From: Vibrio chagasii
GTDB taxonomy: Bacteria > Pseudomonadota > Gammaproteobacteria > Enterobacterales > Vibrionaceae
Direction: 5' to 3'
Assembly (NCBI GenBank): GCA_041879415.1
Contig: CP090851.1
Location: 744,001-808,000 of the forward strand
DNA length: 64,000 bases
A program made the translations under genes and the position numbers. How positions within the stretch are numbered: position 1 is the stretch's first letter; each line of letters begins with the position of its first letter. Positions 29,612 through 37,086 of the stretch are shown here, one piece after another. The notes below the pieces were generated by a model. The model saw only the letters and a program-made list of their open reading frames with translations. It was not told the origin of the DNA and made no database searches.

Positions 29612-30193
29612 ATGCCAAAAGAAAAAAGAGAAGAAATATTAAGTGCAGCAGAAAAGTTATTTATTTCTCAGCCTTATAATAAAGTATCAATTCGCTCTAT
29701 TGCCAAATCTGCAGGGGTAAGTCCTGCTTTAATTCTTTATTACTTCAATAATAAAGAACAGCTTTTTGACCAGCTCATTGAAGAGCATACAAATCGATTT
29801 AAGGAACAGTTTTCAAAATATCAAAGAGTGGAAGGGGTACAGCTACAACAGTTAATCTCAGAGCTTATTGAGTTTTGGGAAAGCGCGCCAAATATATTTT
29901 TATTATTCACCCTTGGTGGTAACTCTTTTAATCACGACAATGTGCAAAGGTTAAAAGAATCTAAGTTCGGCTTCATCTATCACAAAACTCTTGAAAACCT
30001 CCTTTATTTAGTTGATGGCTGTAACGAATCCAACTTTCATTATTATCAGATGCTGGTAAGTTCACTGGTTTCTCAACCTTATTTAGAAACAAGACAGCAA
30101 AAGTACAACTCTGAGAGTTCGACATTTAACTTGATGCACTATCAAGAAGTTATCGCGAGCTTGTTTAAGAAAGAAAATAGCTACGCATACTGA
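29612..30193 (+). CDS. TetR-family transcriptional regulator
   Basis: A 193-residue regulator. The N-terminal helix-turn-helix (REEILSAAEKLFISQPYNKV, then SIRSIAKSAGVSPALILYYF) is typical of TetR; the C-terminal ligand-binding domain is helical. Translation from 29612 places the first helix at the normal distance; an in-frame ATG at 29531 would add 27 residues outside the family. It is monocistronic, with a strong terminator behind it. Neither a divergent gene nor a clear operator identifies its target; the nearest gene is the truncated symporter convergent with it. Confidence 0.85.
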   Translation: MPKEKREEILSAAEKLFISQPYNKVSIRSIAKSAGVSPALILYYFNNKEQLFDQLIEEHTNRFKEQFSKYQRVEGVQLQQLISELIEFWESAPNIFLLFTLGGNSFNHDNVQRLKESKFGFIYHKTLENLLYLVDGCNESNFHYYQMLVSSLVSQPYLETRQQKYNSESSTFNLMHYQEVIASLFKKENSYAY

Positions 30194-30264
30194 GCGATAT
30201 GTAGAGCATCAAAAAGACTGAAGTCTAAGAATTTAGCTCAGCAGTGACCTTATCTTAAAACGTA

Positions 30265-30291
30265 AAAAAGCCACTCATTGAGTGGCTTTTT
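30265..30291. terminator. Bidirectional terminator
   Basis: AAAAAGCCACT and AGTGGCTTTTT form an 11-bp stem (plus one more C-G pair) between the converging TetR and symporter genes, with T-runs on both strands. Confidence 0.88.
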
Positions 30292-30312
30292 GTTTTCCGA
30301 TGTAATCGAAAT

Positions 30313-30987
30313 TTATGCTTGTTGCTTTTGTAGCTCAGCTTCTTTCGCTTCGTCTTCAATTAGAGAGTCAACGATAACTGCACATGCTGCATCACCAGTG
30401 ATGTTCAGTGCTGTACGAATCATGTCGAAGATACGGTCTAGAGCGAACAACAGAGGTAGACCTTCGATAGGGATACCAGCCGCGAGAAGAACAGCAACAA
30501 CTAGGAAAGAAGGACCAGGAACACCTGCTTGGCCAACTGCGCCTAGTGTTGATGTTACGATGATAGCAACGTAAGCCCCCATAGATAGGTCGATGTTGAA
30601 CAGCTGTGCGAAGAAGATAGCCACTAGGCCGTAGTAAATCGCGTTACCAGACATGTTGATCGTTGCACCTAGAGGTAGAACGAACGAAGCCGTAGAGTTG
30701 CGTACACCAAGCTCGTTTTCTACAGTGTCCATGGTAACAGGCAGGGTAGCCATTGAAGATGCTGTTGAAAGAGCAACCGCTTGAGGCTTCTTCATTGCAA
30801 CTAGGAACTTCTTAGCTGAAGTCTTAGTGAAGATTTGAATCATTAGCGGGTAAGCAACAAAGCCGAAGATCAGGATAGCGGCGATGTAAACAACAAACAG
30901 CTTGAACACTACCATTAGTGCGCCAAAACCGAATGTACCTACTGCTTCAGCCATTAGGCCAAATACACCAAGTGGAGCGATGATCAT
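30313..30987 (-). pseudogene. Dicarboxylate/amino acid:cation symporter, C-terminal half (interrupted)
   Basis: Only about 225 C-terminal residues of a roughly 420-residue SLC1/GltP-type symporter are present. The hairpin and substrate-binding motifs are clear: STASSMATLPVTM (HP1 serine-rich loop), LPLGATINMSGNAIYYG (NMDGT-like TM7), GQAGVPGPSFLVV (HP2) and DRIFDMIRTALNITGDA (TM8). Upstream of Met at 30987 the frame stays open only about nine codons (LLITINKV) and then meets TAA near 31018 in AT-rich foreign DNA. The N-terminal half is missing, so the island inserted inside this gene; the other half should lie at the right island end beyond the window. Confidence 0.8.
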
Positions 30988-30992
30988 TACCT

Positions 30993-31019
30993 TGTTAATA
31001 GTTATAAGTAAAATTTAGC
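30993..31019 (+). repeat. Left island junction repeat (candidate attL)
   Basis: A 27-base stretch starting TGTTAATAG and ending TAAAATTTAGC. It matches 23 of 27 bases with 38667-38693 just upstream of the serine recombinase gene, and its right part matches 17 of 18 bases with 38552-38569. The left part still belongs to the interrupted symporter reading frame, so this is the junction between host gene and island. Confidence 0.6.
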
Positions 31020-31123
31020 CGATGAGCATTCATAGGTCGATAAAACGGATTATGCATATCGACACCGAATTTAGTGTTAATCAGTTATCAGTAGTCCTTC
31101 CAACGTAATTGGTTTGTGGTTTT

Positions 31124-31141
31124 AGGTTGCTAACTCAACCT
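31124..31141. repeat. Small inverted repeat
   Basis: AGGTTG and CAACCT around CTAACT, extendable by one T-A pair. It lies 12 bases upstream of the CRP-like site, so it may be an additional operator or the end of an incoming transcript. Confidence 0.3.
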
Positions 31142-31152
31142 AGAAGGTATTA

Positions 31153-31202
31153 TGTGATTAGTATCACAATATGTAAGTGTGTGTTGTTGTATAACGGACA
31201 GT
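31153..31202 (+). promoter_or_regulatory. CRP-type class II promoter of the peptide gene
   Basis: TGTGATTAGTATCACA at 31153-31168 is a perfect TGTGA-N6-TCACA CRP site, centred at 31160.5. A TATAAC -10 element stands at 31190-31195, which places transcription start near 31202. The CRP site centre would then be at about -41.5, exactly the class II activation position, replacing the -35 element. The start codon of the peptide gene is at 31279. Confidence 0.7.
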
Positions 31203-31278
31203 CGAAATTGTGAGATGTTTTTACGATGCTATTCATAATGAGTCTCTAGATTACAAAACTTATCCTGAAGGAATAAAA

Positions 31279-31473
31279 ATGAAGAAAGTGAGTTTAAAGT
31301 TTAAAGAAATTAATGATGTAGAAGCAAACGCTACTTATTCGGATGGTTGTTCTGGTAGTCGAAGCGATTGTTGTACACGAGTTTGTACACGTAACGATGT
31401 TAAGTCAACAGATGATAGCGTTAAGGCTTGGGATGAGTATTTGGAAGTAAACGCAGGTGTTCTACAATATTAA
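31279..31473 (+). CDS. Candidate RiPP precursor peptide
   Basis: A 64-residue peptide. The start at 31279 is set by GAAGGAAT about 6 bases upstream. The N-terminal part (MKKVSLKFKEINDVEANAT) is leader-like; the middle (SDGCSGSRSDCCTRVCTR, residues 21-38) holds four Cys (24, 31, 32, 36) and many Ser/Thr; the C-terminal part (VKAWDEYLEVNAGVLQY) is acidic and aromatic. I do not recognise a named family. It precedes two ThiF/E1-like enzymes with N-terminal RRE-like regions and a UvrA-like ABC protein, an arrangement that suggests a ribosomally made, enzymatically modified peptide. A terminator between this gene and the enzymes would give much more peptide than enzyme. The core boundaries are unknown. 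Confidence 0.65.
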   Translation: MKKVSLKFKEINDVEANATYSDGCSGSRSDCCTRVCTRNDVKSTDDSVKAWDEYLEVNAGVLQY

Positions 31474-31495
31474 TCTACTGAACTGAGTAGGAGAT

Positions 31496-31520
31496 GGCTA
31501 GCAAGTGCTAGCCTTTTTTT
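31496..31520 (+). terminator. Intrinsic terminator/attenuator abutting the next start codon
   Basis: GGCTAGCA and TGCTAGCC form an 8-bp stem with a 2-base loop, followed by seven T residues (31514-31520). The ATG of the first ThiF-like gene begins at the very next base. The nearest Shine-Dalgarno sequence, AGGAG at 31489-31493, lies before the hairpin; if the hairpin forms, it would be about 9 bases from the ATG. Confidence 0.75.
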
Positions 31521-32657
31521 ATGCTAAATAAGAAATATAAAGTTAAAGACAGTGTTGATGTCTACACATTTTCTACAGATAGTGTTGATTGTACTAGGGT
31601 GCAATTCTACAAAATAAATACCAGAGAAAAGTTAACGATAGAGATAGATTCAAGCTTTCTAGCAGTCCTTTCTTCGCTAGACGGTTCGCTACCACTAAAA
31701 GATATACTGATAGAAAATAAAATATTAGTAGATACTACAGAAATCGAAAATTTATTAGATTATTTGTTAGATAAAGATTTAATCAAAGTTATTGATTCTA
31801 GTGATTATATTAGTGATTGGGAAAGAATTCGATACTCTAGGCAAATTAACTATTTTGATGACCTTATCCCTGAACAAGAGGGAGAACTATCTCAATATAA
31901 ATTAATGCAAAAAAATATAGTTATTATAGGTTGTGGTTCTGTTGGTGGTTCAATTGCATCACAATTAATTAGAGCTGGAATATTAAATTTGACTTTAGTC
32001 GATTATAAAATCATTGATAAAAGTTGTTTTGTGAGGCATGTTTACGCTGATGAATCCAATATAAATTCATATAAAGTTGATGCACTAGAGGAACACTTAA
32101 GGAAAATAAATCCTGAGGCTAATATAAACAAAATTAGAGATAAAATCACACCAAGTAGTAACTTAGATAGTCTAATAGATAACTCGATAGATCTTGTTAT
32201 CAATACGGCAGATGAGCCATACATTGGACACATTAGCGTAAAAGTTGGTAGGTATCTATGGGACAAGAATATTGGTCTTTATGTAGCAGGAGGCTTTGAT
32301 GCTCACTTAATGAGTTCGGGAGAGCTAATTTATAGAGGAATAACACCGTGTATTGATTGTTGTTCAAATACATTTCGTAATGCATTAAAAAATTGGAAAC
32401 CTAAATATAATTATAACTCTGGGCTAAATAATTCATCGTCAATAAGTCGAGATGATATATTGATAGGAGGTGCTGGCGGTACATTTGCACAAACATTGTA
32501 TAGTAGTAGTCTTGCTTGTATGAATATTATTGATTTTTTATTAGGTAATTCAGATGGTAGTAATAAGGTCAATAAAAGAGGAGAGTTCCTTATAGAACGA
32601 TGTGAACAAACTTGGTTTGAAATGAAAAAGCAAGAAGGATGTAGTTTCTGTGATTAA
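31521..32657 (+). CDS. ThiF/E1-like adenylating enzyme with RRE-like N-terminus (1)
   Basis: A 378-residue protein. Residues ~25-95 resemble the PqqD-like peptide-recognition fold (LDGSLPLKDILIE, then a helix and DLIKVID). From ~130 the E1/ThiF nucleotide-binding domain has IIGCGSVGGSIASQLIRAG and LTLVD. The usual Ser-Asn-Leu-x-Arg-Gln is degenerate (SCFVRHV), but Arg, the Lys of SYKVD and the Asp of INTADEP remain. Two Cys pairs (TPCIDCC and the C-terminal GCSFC) probably bind zinc, as in MoeB/MccB. Family members activate carboxylates by AMP, as in MccB (microcin C) and PaaA (pantocin). No YcaO gene is nearby, so it is not a classical azoline system. It overlaps the next gene by 8 bases. 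Confidence 0.75.
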   Translation: MLNKKYKVKDSVDVYTFSTDSVDCTRVQFYKINTREKLTIEIDSSFLAVLSSLDGSLPLKDILIENKILVDTTEIENLLDYLLDKDLIKVIDSSDYISDWERIRYSRQINYFDDLIPEQEGELSQYKLMQKNIVIIGCGSVGGSIASQLIRAGILNLTLVDYKIIDKSCFVRHVYADESNINSYKVDALEEHLRKINPEANINKIRDKITPSSNLDSLIDNSIDLVINTADEPYIGHISVKVGRYLWDKNIGLYVAGGFDAHLMSSGELIYRGITPCIDCCSNTFRNALKNWKPKYNYNSGLNNSSSISRDDILIGGAGGTFAQTLYSSSLACMNIIDFLLGNSDGSNKVNKRGEFLIERCEQTWFEMKKQEGCSFCD

Positions 32658-33741
32658 TGATATTTATAGATTAAAATCTTCTATAGCACTCGTTTACGAT
32701 GATAACGTTTTAGATGTTTTTCTTTCTAACCTTAGAGAACAATTTAAGATTACAATTGAGTATAAATATATTGTTGATTTGTTGTTTTGTTTTGATGGTA
32801 AAAAAACTGTCAGAGATGTATTGGAAGTTTATGAAAATATAAGCAAAGATGATTTGTTTGAACTAATTTTATTTTTATCCCAAAAAAATGTACTAATCAA
32901 AGTTGATTGTGAATACCCTGATGATTTTGTGTCCGATCAATACAGGTTAATCAACTTTTTTGAGGATTACTGCTCTTCTACAAGTGATGTGATTTCATCA
33001 TTAAAAATGATTAACACTAGTAAAGTTATGATTGTAGGATTAGGTGCAGTAGGAACTTGGGTTTCAGAATCTCTCATAAGATCAGGTTTAAAGAATATTA
33101 CATTAGTAGATGATGATACGGTTGAAATTTCAAACCTTCATAGGCAAGGTATGTTTTTTAACAAAGATGTTGATAGATACAAAGTAGATGTTTTATCAGA
33201 AAATCTACGTAGTGTATTCCCTGATGTGAAAGTAAATAAAATTAAAGAGAAACTAACCCCAGACTTTTTTTGTAAGTACACTGAAAAATATGATTTAGTA
33301 ATTAATTGTGCTGATAAGCCGAGTGTAGATGAAACGACAAGAATAATTGCAAAATTTTGCATGAAAAATAAAATACCACATATAGTAGGTGGCGGTTATA
33401 ATTTACATTTGACGCTAATTGGACAAACAGTAATTCCTAATCGAACAGCTTGTGTTATGTGTTTCGAGAAACATTTACAAAAGATAAATGAAGCTGATTT
33501 GAATGGTGTAAAAAAGCTAGCTAGAAAAAATCGTAAGATTGGCAGTTTTTCACCTTTGAGTAGCATCGCCGCATCACTAGCAACAATAGATGCTTTAAAA
33601 ATAATTTCAGGAAAGTACGATTGTATATCAAACGCTAATTCGAGGATTGAGTTTAATGTAAGAGAAAGGGATATCAATAAACACTCCGTAGAAAGAAATG
33701 TTAATTGTGAGTGGTGTGGAAACAATGGTCTATATAATTAG
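32650..33741 (+). CDS. ThiF/E1-like adenylating enzyme with RRE-like N-terminus (2)
   Basis: A 363-residue paralog of the preceding protein, starting at a GTG inside its last codons. It keeps the same plan: RRE-like N-terminus (FDGKKTVRDVLEVY), GxGxxG at IVGLGAVGTWVSESLIRSG, and the more canonical E1 catalytic set: SNLHRQ (Asn, Arg, Gln), DRYKVD (Lys) and INCADKPS (Asp). Zinc Cys pairs are CVMC and the C-terminal CEWC. Because this copy has all E1 residues, it is the likelier ATP-dependent adenylating partner; the pair may work as a heterodimer. It lies 8 bases before the UvrA-like gene. Confidence 0.78.
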   Translation: MINDIYRLKSSIALVYDDNVLDVFLSNLREQFKITIEYKYIVDLLFCFDGKKTVRDVLEVYENISKDDLFELILFLSQKNVLIKVDCEYPDDFVSDQYRLINFFEDYCSSTSDVISSLKMINTSKVMIVGLGAVGTWVSESLIRSGLKNITLVDDDTVEISNLHRQGMFFNKDVDRYKVDVLSENLRSVFPDVKVNKIKEKLTPDFFCKYTEKYDLVINCADKPSVDETTRIIAKFCMKNKIPHIVGGGYNLHLTLIGQTVIPNRTACVMCFEKHLQKINEADLNGVKKLARKNRKIGSFSPLSSIAASLATIDALKIISGKYDCISNANSRIEFNVRERDINKHSVERNVNCEWCGNNGLYN

Positions 33742-33749
33742 GTGATTTT

Positions 33750-35933
33750 ATGAGTGGTCATATTGAGCTAGTCGGTGTTAAAACTAATAATTTAAAGAAT
33801 ATTGATTTTAAATTAAATAAAGGAGAAATAACATCATTGATTGGTATCAGTGGTGGAGGGAAGTCATCACTAGCATATAATACATTATATGAACTATGTA
33901 AAAATGAATTCAGATCTCTAGAGAGTGGTTATTATGAATCACCGAGTTTTATTTTAGATTCTTATAAAAACATAGTGCCTTCTGTCGCTCTTAAACAAAA
34001 AAACTCCAATGTGAATCCAAGATCATCATTATACACGTATTTGAATATCCCTTCTTTATTAACTTCGTTAATATCAGATAAAAACTTCAATCATAATCAC
34101 TCTCTTTTGAAAATAAACAAACCTGAAAACCAGTGTTCGATGTGTAGTGGTAGAAAATTATCATCTTATATAGATCTTGAATTAGTAATTGATGAAGATA
34201 AAACAATGTGCGAGAACCCATTTAAACCTTGGGTAACAAGTGGGAACAATAAAAAACATAATTTACTAATCGCTTATTGTGAGGCTAACGGAATATCAAC
34301 TACAACACCTTTCAAAGAATTATCGAACGTTCACAAAGAGAAGTTATTATATAACATATCGGAGAGAAATTTCCCTATAAACTTTGTTCATCAAGGAAAA
34401 AAACGTTCAAGAAAATTAACATACATTGGAGTTTTAAATGAATTAAATCAACTATTGAAGAGTAGCAAGAAGTCAGAATATGATTTGGCGATTAAATTTT
34501 CAAAACAGAAAGAGTGTGAAGAATGTCTTGGGTCAGGGATAAGGTTAGATAAATATATTGATTTTAAAGTATATGGTGTAGATTTTGTTGACTTTTTAAC
34601 AAAAGATATTGGTCAAATACTAAATGTGATAAAATCAAAAGAAAAGACCAATACGCCTTTAATTACTCTTATAGAGCAATTATGTCTCTCAGATTTGTCA
34701 TATTTGTCATTTAATCGAACAATTCCCTCCTTGTCTGGTGGTGAACTTCAGAAGGTGAATTTTTCAAAACTATGTAGTTCAGAGATTACAGGGATTTTAA
34801 TTGTCATTGATGAGTTGTCTTCACAAGTTCACGTGAGTGACCATAAAATGCTATTTGATAGGATTAAGAATATTCAGAAGAATGGCAATACAATTTTGTT
34901 AGTTGAGCATAATGATTATTTTATGTCACGGTCTGATAACGTCATAACAATTGGCCCTAGTGCAGGTCATTTAGGTGGCTATATAGTCGAAAATAAATCT
35001 AAAAAAGAGTGTTATTTGGAACTTAGTGAAATTGATAAAAAACTTAATTTTTTTGAGATGTCAGGAATTACAATAAACAACATAAAAGACTTAACTTTAA
35101 AGTTACCAATAAATTCCATGTCTACTATTGTTGGTAAATCGGGTTCTGGAAAATCAAGTTTAGCTAAATTTATAAACGAAAATTTCAATAATGTATCATA
35201 TATTTCTCAAGATTTGATAAAAGGTAATGTCAGATCATCTGTAGCATCTCTAACAGGATTGAACAAAAGAATTAGTTCCATATTTAGTCAGAAATACAAT
35301 CTAGAAAATAGTTATTTTAATATAAATGAATCAAGTCCAATAGTATGTAAGCAATGTGCAGGAAAAGGCGTAATAAAAATCAATAGAAGTTTTGATAGCG
35401 ATATAGAAATAACCTGTCCAGAATGTGATGGGAAACTCTTCTCTTCAGAAGCGGAAGATTTTGAAATTAATGGCCATTCTATTCGAGAAATATATGAAAT
35501 GACATTATCCGAATTGTTATTGTTAGGTATACATTCTATAGATAGAATTTGCTCCGATGCAATAAGACTCGGCCTAGGGCATCTTTCTTTAAATAGAAAG
35601 ACAAAATCATTATCTGGAGGAGAGTTAAAGCGTATCAAGCTATTAATTAACTTGCCGCAAAGGAATACAAAAAACAAGATAATTATTATTGATGAACCAG
35701 CTTCAGGTCTTGATAACAATACGGCTGCTGATGTGATTAGATTCATAAAGAGTTATTCTAATGGATATCATTCAATAGTTTTAATTGAACATAAAGAAGT
35801 CGCATTTTTAGAGTCTGATTATGTAATCGAAATCGGTCCCGGTTCGGGAGTCAATGGTGGAAAGATTGTATTTGAAGGAACGCCAAATGATTATTACAAT
35901 GAAAGGTATGTTAATTATATTCATAATAATTGA
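33750..35933 (+). CDS. UvrA-like ABC ATPase (DrrC/class IV type, likely self-resistance)
   Basis: A 727-residue protein with the UvrA layout. First half: Walker A (GISGGGKSS, residue ~32), a Cys-x2-Cys zinc module (CSMCSGRK ... CEECLGSG), signature LSGGELQKVNF and Walker B VIDELSSQ. Second half: Walker A GKSGSGKSS, zinc module (CKQCAGKG ... CPECDGK), LSGGELKRIKLL and IIIIDEPASGLD. UvrA itself is about 940 residues, so the UvrB-interaction region is probably reduced. Short UvrA-like proteins such as DrrC protect antibiotic producers from their own DNA-binding drugs. Placed after the peptide and the two E1-like genes, it suggests that the product binds DNA or a DNA-bound target. AGGTGA precedes the start. 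Confidence 0.8.
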   Translation: MSGHIELVGVKTNNLKNIDFKLNKGEITSLIGISGGGKSSLAYNTLYELCKNEFRSLESGYYESPSFILDSYKNIVPSVALKQKNSNVNPRSSLYTYLNIPSLLTSLISDKNFNHNHSLLKINKPENQCSMCSGRKLSSYIDLELVIDEDKTMCENPFKPWVTSGNNKKHNLLIAYCEANGISTTTPFKELSNVHKEKLLYNISERNFPINFVHQGKKRSRKLTYIGVLNELNQLLKSSKKSEYDLAIKFSKQKECEECLGSGIRLDKYIDFKVYGVDFVDFLTKDIGQILNVIKSKEKTNTPLITLIEQLCLSDLSYLSFNRTIPSLSGGELQKVNFSKLCSSEITGILIVIDELSSQVHVSDHKMLFDRIKNIQKNGNTILLVEHNDYFMSRSDNVITIGPSAGHLGGYIVENKSKKECYLELSEIDKKLNFFEMSGITINNIKDLTLKLPINSMSTIVGKSGSGKSSLAKFINENFNNVSYISQDLIKGNVRSSVASLTGLNKRISSIFSQKYNLENSYFNINESSPIVCKQCAGKGVIKINRSFDSDIEITCPECDGKLFSSEAEDFEINGHSIREIYEMTLSELLLLGIHSIDRICSDAIRLGLGHLSLNRKTKSLSGGELKRIKLLINLPQRNTKNKIIIIDEPASGLDNNTAADVIRFIKSYSNGYHSIVLIEHKEVAFLESDYVIEIGPGSGVNGGKIVFEGTPNDYYNERYVNYIHNN

Positions 35934-36028
35934 AATTATTAGCAAGACAATAAACGTATTTTTATCCTTGATGTAGGATTTGAAATTTACAATGGCTATA
36001 TAGCCTGTTTATTCTAAGCATACAAGAA

Positions 36029-36071
36029 CCACGGGTTAGCCCGTGGGTGTTTACAACCATAGTCTGTAAAC
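36029..36071. repeat. Two adjacent inverted repeats between convergent genes
   Basis: CCACGGG/CCCGTGG (36029-36046) and GTTTACA/TGTAAAC (36049-36071) follow one another between the UvrA-like gene and the converging CoiA-like gene. There is no T-run. They may act as a bidirectional terminator; subterminal hairpins of a lost IS200/IS605-type element are an alternative that I cannot confirm. Confidence 0.4.
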
Positions 36072-36090
36072 TTAAGCCGCTCTCATCCCC

Positions 36091-37086
36091 CTACTTAGTG
36101 CTAAGACATGCAATGCACCTTTTCTTTCCATCTATGACTAAATTTTTTGTAGAAGCCTTACAGTTAGGGCAAATGTTTGGGTTATCTCTGCGTTTTGCGA
36201 GGGTTAACTGAGATTTCAGTTCACCCTCCATTATTTCAACATCTTTGTAGTAAGATTTGAGATAGTAGTCGTGGAAAGTCAGTTCTGAGAAAGGGATAAC
36301 CTTATTCCTCCATTCGTAGTTTAGCTCGTTGTTCTCTATAAACGGCTCTCGCCAGTGAACATCAAACCAAAGTTCACCCGTTTCATCAGTTTTAGCCCTC
36401 GCTTCACGACTCAATACAAAGACGTTCGCTCGATTTCGATAAGCTATATCTAGGTCGGTGAATCGCTTACCATCAAAGTCCAATAGCACCCAAATCACAT
36501 AGGTATTATTTCGTTGATAGAAGTGCTCACGGGCAGCTATAACGCTGATAAACGTAGTGCTCATTTGCAGCTCAAACACCACACGTTTAGTTTTACCAGA
36601 ATCGTTATAGTAAGAAGAAACGTCAGGTATTCGCCACTCTTTACTCATTATCTGAGTTGGATCTTCGCACGAATCTCTAAAGGTAGCTTCAACCTTACAA
36701 TCTGAAAATCTGTTCAGTCGGTCATTTCTAATAGCGTCATAGATATACTCTTTTGATTCACGATGAGCTTTTCCCTCTTTTTGACCATTAAACTTCATCG
36801 CAAGCATTTGCTCTTTCTTTAAAACAGAGTCTTTTTCTTGTAATGGACACTCAGCATTTTTAAACTTGTGGGTGTAATGGTTAATAGCACGTCTTCGGTT
36901 GCGAAGTGCTACAGGCTGATAGCACACGGCACAAAGGTATTTCCTTAAACCATCTTCTATGAGGTTTCTTTTTCTATGAAGTGCTCCCTCTTCAATATTA
37001 TCGAGTTGATCAGCTACTTCGATAATGTCGTGCGTGTGAGGATCATAGATGTGAGTGATTAGCCGTTTATTGATAGTCGTAGTCAT
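36091..37086 (-). CDS. CoiA-like nuclease-domain protein (DUF6035-like)
   Basis: A 331-residue protein. The N-terminal zinc finger (LCAVCYQPVALRNRR, then HYTHK and a Cys) resembles that of CoiA. A PD-(D/E)XK-type core follows: RIPDVSSYY, then VVFELQMSTT, where Asp, Glu and Gln stand in the order of the CoiA nuclease motif, and a following Arg-x3-Tyr (REHFYQ). The C-terminus has a second zinc ribbon (CPNCKAS ... CIAC). CoiA acts in natural transformation of Gram-positives, but similar proteins occur on mobile elements and in possible defence loci. It shares one base with the upstream coiled-coil gene, so the two are co-translated. Confidence 0.6.
   Translation of the reverse strand: MTTTINKRLITHIYDPHTHDIIEVADQLDNIEEGALHRKRNLIEDGLRKYLCAVCYQPVALRNRRRAINHYTHKFKNAECPLQEKDSVLKKEQMLAMKFNGQKEGKAHRESKEYIYDAIRNDRLNRFSDCKVEATFRDSCEDPTQIMSKEWRIPDVSSYYNDSGKTKRVVFELQMSTTFISVIAAREHFYQRNNTYVIWVLLDFDGKRFTDLDIAYRNRANVFVLSREARAKTDETGELWFDVHWREPFIENNELNYEWRNKVIPFSELTFHDYYLKSYYKDVEIMEGELKSQLTLAKRRDNPNICPNCKASTKNLVIDGKKRCIACLSTK

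Noticed and set aside
30278..30574. 98-residue plus-strand frame opposite the symporter
   Set aside because: Antisense of a well-recognised transporter sequence; the real coding strand is minus.
31521..33741. Classical azoline (TOMM) cyclodehydratase system
   Set aside because: ThiF-like proteins with RRE are present but no YcaO gene is in the neighbourhood.
33750..35933. Housekeeping uvrA
   Set aside because: Too short (727 residues), AT-rich island context and reduced UvrB-interaction region; it is a UvrA-like paralog.
36029..36071. Possible IS200/IS605 end with hairpins
   Set aside because: No transposase or TnpB remnant next to it; kept only as an unexplained repeat.
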